NCBI GenBank assembly: GCA_001724265.1
Contig: MEDY01000486.1
Location: forward strand, 1 to 20,644
Reading direction: 5' to 3'
Source of the DNA: Rhizaria sp. SCN 62-66
Lineage: Eukaryota > Rhizaria, unplaced
DNA: 20,644 bases
Shown here: positions 16,701 through 20,644 of the stretch, one piece after another
How positions within the stretch are numbered: the first letter of the stretch is position 1
Layout of the letters: every line of letters begins with the position of its first letter
Position numbers and translations under genes: made by a program
The notes under the pieces: generated by a model
The model's input: only the letters and a program-made list of their open reading frames with translations
Databases searched by the model: none
Told to the model about the DNA's origin: nothing

Positions 16701-19002
16701 AACGACGAAAAGTGCCCCGGCAATGCTAAGCCCACGCTCACAAAGGACTGCAGTGTTTACACGTGCCCCAACGCAATGTGGAAGTGCTACGCTTCCGGCG
16801 CAAACGGTAACACCATGATCCCCTGCACTAATGACAGCGGCTACGCTAGCTGCGCTCACAACTCTGGCTGCCACACCAACCCTGCTGTGCAGCGCGTTGC
16901 TGTGTGCGTTGCTGACTCGAGCAGCACCGCTGACATTGCGAACCACTGCCCCGCTGCGGTCGCCAGCAGCAAGCCCGCGGAGTCTCGACAAATGCGACGC
17001 ACAGCTTGACGATGAAGCTGAGTGTTCCATCAACAACCAAGTTGTTAAATGCGGGATCGCCACGCGCCCTGGTGTCTGTATTAACAGTGTCACGAGCACC
17101 GGTGTCGATAGCGCACTGTGCACTGAGGCCTCGTTGCCGCTCACACAGACGTGCGCCAACATCCCCACTGACTGCGACTTCCCTGCTGGGTGGGTGAGCG
17201 ATCAGTCCGAGTGCGTCACTTCGACCGCGCCACTGTGCAAGTCGATCCGCACGCAGACCTCAAAGTGCGCTTTCGTCAACGCTGAGAACAAGGAGGTGGC
17301 TGCCGCAGCATACACCTGCGTTGGACTTTCCAAGCCACCCGCGTTTGTTGACTGCAAAAAGCCTGCTGTGGCCTGCGCCGCCGGTCGTGGGACGTGCACG
17401 GGCTTCCAGTCGTTCCAGGTTGAGGGCGAGGAGCAAAAAAATGTGCTTGCCACGTGTGTTTGCGGCGCTGAGTTCTTTGACGCTTCTTGCAGCACTGCCA
17501 TTGCGCTCTCGGAGCTCACTGCCACGTGGAACGCTTCCACTCGCAGCATTGACGTTGCCTGGGCCACCAACGCCGCCAGTGTTGCTGGTGCCAAGGTGAC
17601 CGTGCGCGTGACCCCGCCCGGCTATTTGGTTGCTCTTAACACCGTTGAGGTTGCTATTGGCACTCTGGTGGCCTCCGTCAGTGCCGCCGAGCACAAGCTC
17701 TCGCCCGGCACGCACACCGTGACCGTGTTCTTTTCGACCTCGGTGTCGGTGTCGACCACTGTTGTTGTCGGCTTACTCTGCGACGCTGAGACCGGCAAGG
17801 CGCATTCGTGCGCCAATGGCGGCACGTGCAACGAATCCACGGGCGAGTGCGCGTGCACCGGTGCATGGACCGGAGATTACTGCTCTGTTTCGCCGTGCGA
17901 GTCTGCGGCGTGTAACACTGCCAACGCCAAGAACCCCAGCTGCCTTGTTGTCGATAACCAGGCCAAGTGCAACTGCCTTATGGCTGAGGATGGCACCGCG
18001 CTGTTCCGCGATGCGCTGTGTACTGAGGCCATTGACACCACGTGCGCAGGACTCATGTGCGCCAACGGCGGCACCCCGCTTGCACTCTATAACGAGTCCA
18101 GCAACGCTGTTGAGTGCACCAATACGTGCACGTGCCCCGAGAACTCGCCCTTCACCGGTATCCTCTGCGACACGTGCAGGGACTCGTGCTACGCTGATGG
18201 CACTGTGGGCTCTATTTCGGGCCAGTGCAAGTGCACGTGCAAGGCGGGATACACAGACAAGGAGTGCCGCTGCCGCTACGTCAACCTGCGTCTAGTGTTT
18301 CCCCGGTCTGCACTGCCCTTCCTCGGTAAGTCAAACGAGGCTGCACAACTCGCCGTGTGGTCGGCGGCCATCAAAGCTGACCTTCAAAGTCTTGGTGGCA
18401 AGTCCTCCCTCATCTACACTGTCGCCAGCGTAAGCAGCGGGTCGACCAAGAAGGGGAACTTTGTGAATGTGCTGATCAACGTCGGACCCAACTGCAGCCT
18501 AAAAGAACAGAAGGCTTTTGCGCTGCCTGTTGCCTTTTCCGCGCTCGCCGCTCTCTCTCACCCTGTGTCTGTCTCGCGCTTTACTGCGCAGGCCGTTGTT
18601 GACATGGCTGAGACGTACGCGGCCGTGAAGACAATTGCGGATTCGATTAGTTCGGGCCAAACCAGCACGACCACAACGCTTAGCGCCGCTGTGGCCACTA
18701 ATGTCGGTATCAGCGACGACGCGTGCGCCTTATCCTGTGCTGATGTGCCCAAGGGCACTGGCACTGGCGTTGTTGAGGTCGACACCGACGCCGACGGCGG
18801 CAGCAGCACCAGTGGCAGTGGCAACAACGACGATGACATCATCATTGGCGTTGTCGTTGGCGTCGGCGGCTTCCTCATTATCGCCGCCATCGTGTTCTTC
18901 GCGTGGTACAAGAAGCTTTGCTGCTTCGCGGGCTCTTCCGGGGCGAGTGCGGCGGACAAGAACGCGGGCATTGAGATGGCTGAGACTAACTACGACATCT
19001 AA
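10776..19002 (+). CDS. giant type I membrane surface protein: 13 tandem repeats, TSP1-like, EGF-like, TM (about 2741 aa)
   Basis: ATG 10776 is the first in-frame ATG after TGA 10683. It opens a signal peptide (basic LRR, then LLGFFVLFLVSLA, cleavage near HGTA|D, residue 30). Frame 0 runs through TAG 14307 (residue 1178). At about 16990 the coding frame moves +1, then runs to TAA 19000. Order: 13 beta-rich repeats (residues 32-1921), Cys-rich TSP1-like modules (about 1922-2198), an EGF-like module, an FN3-like beta domain, three or four EGF-like modules, an uncharacterised alpha/beta juxtamembrane domain, an acidic/Ser/Gly linker, a TM helix (2688-2711) and a 30-residue tail starting KKLCC (possible palmitoylation) and ending NYDI. 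Many N-glycosylation sequons are present. The architecture is typical of protist adhesion or cell-surface proteins; the ligand is unknown. As conventionally decoded it would appear as three broken genes. Confidence 0.8.
10869..16538 (+). repeat. 13 tandem ectodomain repeats (about 135-165 aa each)
   Basis: Boundaries by the recurrent terminal Cys(-Pro): 10869-11294, 11295-11726, 11727-12158, 12159-12632, 12633-13070, 13071-13487, 13488-13982, 13983-14420, 14421-14822, 14823-15236, 15237-15686, 15687-16136, 16137-16538. Each unit reads roughly: F-x-G-V-x-hydrophobic near the start, a conserved W-T/S-x-[FY] about 20 residues in, a central beta-rich part, P-x-x-G-S-F with a following strand, a mid Cys, then [ST]-x-Y-x-[LV]-[ST], and a closing C-P. 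Divergence between units is high, so the duplication is old. The hydrophobic/polar alternation suggests an Ig-like beta sandwich with one disulfide; no named family is assigned. Confidence 0.75.
14307..14309 (+). other. in-frame TAG read as sense (residue 1178)
   Basis: Context is H-S-C-S-[TAG]-N-L-M-G-S-Y. It falls inside repeat 8, two residues after the mid Cys, and the repeat continues normally to its Y-x-[IL]-S and closing C-P. The position is variable in the other repeats, so it does not discriminate between Gln and Leu. The interrupted-domain argument makes a true stop unlikely. Confidence 0.8.
16548..17370 (+). other. thrombospondin type 1-like Cys-rich region
   Basis: First module: C-S-x-N-C-G-D-G-x-R-S, then C, and D-E-K-C ... 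A-K-P-T-L-x-x-x-C ... C-P (about 16581-16770). Second module: W-K-C ... S-G-C ... V-C-V ... A-N-H-C ... S-K-P-A-E-S-R-Q-C-D, which spans the frame change. A third, more divergent Cys-rich module follows to about 17370. The CS..CG.G and KP....C signatures are those of TSP1 repeats, but the modules are divergent. Confidence 0.6.
16986..16995 (+). other. +1 frame change (extra A) inside a TSP1-like module
   Basis: Reads CGA CAA A TGC GAC. Frame 0 is coding up to KPAESRQ and would hit TGA at 17007. Skipping one A of the AAA run restores ...SRQ-C-D-A-Q-L-D-D-E in the frame that continues to 19002. The restored Cys is exactly where the TSP1-like pattern requires it. No GT-AG intron of the right phase fits. 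It could be an assembly or sequencing indel, a real mutation, or programmed frameshifting. Confidence 0.7.
17374..17490 (+). other. EGF-like module 1
   Basis: C-A-A-G-R-G-T-C followed by an enlarged loop and A-T-C-V-C-G-A-E-F-F-D-A-S-C. The GxC-xC spacing and the terminal aromatic and Cys are EGF-like; the long central loop is unusual. Confidence 0.5.
17503..17778 (+). other. fibronectin-III-like beta domain
   Basis: About 90 residues: L-x-A-T-W-N near the start, I-D-V-A-W, K-V-T-V-R-V, and G-T-H-T-V-T-V-F-F near the end. This is the strand and Trp pattern of FN3/Ig-like folds. It sits between two EGF-like modules and lacks Cys. Identified by pattern only. Confidence 0.4.
17779..17883 (+). 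other. EGF-like module 2 (canonical)
   Basis: Six Cys in the order C-x9-C-ANGGT-C-x6-C-x-C-x8-C, with NGGTC and GAWTGDYC, the classic EGF signature. Confidence 0.85.
17896..18270 (+). other. further EGF-like / Cys-rich modules
   Basis: 17896-18021 (C-x4-C ... PSC ... KCNC ... C), 18043-18168 (C-x4-CANGGT ... CTNTCTC ... GILC), then about 18187-18270 (CYADGT ... CKCTCKAGYTDKEC). These are divergent EGF-like repeats continuing the membrane-proximal stalk. Confidence 0.6.
18838..18909 (+). other. transmembrane helix of the surface protein
   Basis: 24 hydrophobic residues (IIIGVVVGVGGFLIIAAIVF and FAWY) flanked by DDD outside and KK inside, predicting a type I orientation. The cytoplasmic side begins KKLCCF. 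Confidence 0.9.
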
Positions 19003-19105
19003 GTCTGGTTTTATAGCCACCAAGTTTTGTCTTTGTTTGCATAGTTATGGGCAAGTGTGGGCGTTCGTTCGTCCTCACAGTCACGTAATCTTTTTCTTTT
19101 TAAGC

Positions 19106-19140
19106 TTAAGCTGTAAAGTTTGATAAACTTTACAACTTAA
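19106..19140 (+). terminator. strong hairpin about 105 nt after the gene end
   Basis: Core arms TGTAAAGTTT (19112-19121) and AAACTTTACA (19125-19134) pair perfectly around a 3-nt loop (GAT). Beyond one mismatch, TTAAG (19106-19110) pairs with CTTAA (19136-19140). It is placed in the inferred 3' UTR, like the hairpin at 9690-9711. Confidence 0.55.
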
Positions 19141-19399
19141 TCCTCCTCGTGTTTTTTGACACAAGAAGTGTCAACAGTAAAAAAAAATGAACCTTTTCGT
19201 ATAATTCATTAAATTCAATCGAGTTTATTGCTAGATCATGACTATCTTCCAATCCGCACAGCAAAGCACTGTATACGCATGCTGTCACTACGTAACGATC
19301 GCAGAATTTGTCTGCTCTATTTTGCTTTAAAAATAAGTTTGTTATCTCCTCCTCATTATGTTTTTTTTTAGAAAGATTGTTCTTATAATTTCCTGACAC
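19130..19399 (-). CDS. small hypothetical ORF or exon, up to 89 codons
   Basis: The frame is open on the minus strand with no ATG start (GTG at 19399). The central part is convincingly protein-like (EEEITNLFLKQNRADKFCDR, then YVVTACVYSALLCGLEDSHD), while the C-terminal part runs into hairpin sequence and looks random. It may be an internal exon of a minus-strand gene or a relic. AT-rich codons differ from the giant genes. No family recognised. Confidence 0.3.
   Translation of the reverse strand: MSGNYKNNLSKKKHNEEEITNLFLKQNRADKFCDRYVVTACVYSALLCGLEDSHDLAINSIEFNELYEKVHFFLLLTLLVSKNTRRIKL
19156..19174 (+). repeat. second hairpin downstream of the surface-protein gene
   Basis: TTGACAC (19156-19162) and GTGTCAA (19168-19174) pair perfectly around AAGAA. 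It lies 15 nt beyond the first hairpin, with T- and A-rich flanks. Confidence 0.45.
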
Positions 19400-20589
19400 G
19401 TGTTTAATGTAAACTCATGTAAACCTATGACTAATATCCTTCTCTTACGTATCTTTTTTTTTATATACCTCCCTCGCGTGTTTCACGGACACATGGCAAA
19501 TATTGTCTTTGAAATTTCATATTCCAATTACGTTGTTGCATTTTGTTGCATGTTCGTGTGACCCGTTTTAGTGATCTTAGTAGTTTCTCGTTGCAGTTTA
19601 TCTGCTTCTCATGTTCGTTTTTCAATACCCCACACCACTGCGCGCACGTTGTTTTATTCAGAGAAGACCTGGTATCACTCGTCTCGCGCGACTACTCTAT
19701 TTCTCTGCACTGTAGATCACGTCTGTGCGATAGCGCAACGCCACCAAGTGCGGAGTGTAGAGCTCAGGGTCTTAATCTCACACATCATCACGCTCATTAC
19801 ACTGGGAATATGGCTTACGAGTTTGTACAGTTGTCAATGACACACTTTCCCACTTTACACACTTTAGCATGCTGCTATAATATTCAAGACATAAGAGTCA
19901 CGCCGTCCGTCTAGTACTTGTTGACATGATATCATATCCTCTCCAAAATTGCCCGTTTTTTTCCTTCGTTGCATGATCATTTGTGCAACTCCCCTCGCGC
20001 AACGACGCGTTGTGGTTCATATTCCAAAAATACAGTGAAACCATCACTGTTTCTTGATTAACTGTCAGATACGTATTGCTTGTTGTTCAAGTAGGATCAG
20101 TTTGCAACACAACGCGTTACTCGTGATTAACAATGTTTCACGCAGATCAATATCTTGGCTCAAACTAATGCCCTGAGAATGAGTGTGACTGTTTCTGATG
20201 CTATTTTGCGAGTACAAAGACTGGAAACAGCAAGACTTATCATTTTATTCTGCTAAGCGCAAGATTCCACATCCTACAGAACAGCAAAGCGACAGATCGC
20301 CATACTCACTTTGATGAAAGCGCTGCGCACTGATATCGGCCGTAAAAGAAGTGGCGTCTCTCTTATCATAAAGTGTGCTTAGCTGGCGCGATAAACGCCT
20401 GTGTTAGCCTACTCAATTCCCTGTCACAGCTCTCGAGCTGTTTAGGGCGTGTTACCGTCGACATTCTGCATAAAATTCCAGTCGACAGCTTTTGCCGGTC
20501 GCGATTTAAAGGTGGCGCTTCTCGTGTATACACACTTCGTTTTCCTGTGAACACAGACTCTCTTTTTCTATGAAAACAATAAGAACCAC

Positions 20590-20611
20590 GTATATAATTC
20601 GAATTATATAC
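20590..20611. repeat. 22-bp perfect palindrome
   Basis: Half-site GTATATAATTC is followed immediately by its exact reverse complement, with no spacer. It embeds TATATAA on both strands. It may be a bidirectional TATA element, a protein-binding site or a cruciform-prone sequence; function unknown. Confidence 0.5.
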
Positions 20612-20644
20612 TGTGTCTCTGATATTATAAATTGTTATTGTTGT

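Larger units (their letters stand above)
19003..20644. other. AT-rich spacer downstream of the surface-protein gene
   Basis: It contains two hairpins (19106-19140 and 19156-19174), a minus-strand ORF (19130-19399) and a perfect palindrome (20590-20611). Open frames at 19543-19914 and 20373-20573 lack coding character. I see no RNA gene, mobile element or complete gene. Confidence 0.6.

Noticed and set aside
16831-17009. An intron explaining the frame change
   Set aside because: Both frames are coding-like up to within a few codons of 16990, and the only GT...AG pairs nearby would be far too short or would delete conserved Cys-containing sequence.
19543-19914. Open frames in the 3' spacer (also 20373-20573)
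   Set aside because: No ATG start for the long frames, composition like the AT-rich spacer, no recognisable motif.
1-20644. CRISPR array, insertion sequence, transposase or integrase, rRNA
   Set aside because: No regular spacer repeats, no terminal inverted repeats flanking a transposase-like ORF and no rRNA-like sequence were seen.

Overview
This is a gene-dense stretch of a microbial eukaryote (protist) nuclear genome. Coding regions are GC-rich, intergenic spacers are AT-rich, proteins are very large and low in complexity, introns are short GT-AG introns, and one gene encodes a secreted, EGF-containing type I membrane protein. The lineage cannot be assigned from sequence alone.

The central observation is that UAG behaves as a sense codon, most simply glutamine. 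What looks like a chain of separate ORFs collapses into a few giant genes once TAG is read through. Successive ORFs lie in the same frame, the stretches between them are open and compositionally identical to their flanks, every internal stop in the two large genes is TAG, and every inferred gene end is TAA. In-frame TAGs lie at 1554, 4236, 8904, 9309 and 14307, with a sixth candidate at 208.

Layout (all inferred genes on +). 1-219: tentative 3' end of a gene (exon, 72-nt intron, last exon), with AATAAA downstream. 220-1262: spacer with a TATA-like box. 1263-9617: one gene of about 2752 codons (55-nt first exon, 96-nt intron, 8.2-kb second exon). It encodes a largely disordered Ala/Ser/Gln/Asp-rich, probably nuclear protein with basic NLS-like clusters, a coiled coil and five SUMO-interaction-like motifs. 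9618-10775: spacer with a perfect hairpin near the gene end and a long pyrimidine-rich leader before the next start. 10776-19002: one gene of about 2741 codons encoding a giant cell-surface protein. Its order is signal peptide, 13 tandem beta-rich repeats of about 135-165 residues, thrombospondin-1-like Cys-rich modules, EGF-like modules, a transmembrane helix and a 30-residue tail. It contains one TAG and one net +1 frame change at about 16990. 19003-20644: spacer with two hairpins and, near the window end, a 22-bp perfect palindrome.

The two large genes have no visible functional link: one product is probably nuclear, the other is surface-exposed. What they share is the decoding system (UAG sense, UAA stop) and short 3' flanks carrying perfect hairpins. 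Several small minus-strand ORFs in the spacers look somewhat coding-like and are listed with low confidence.
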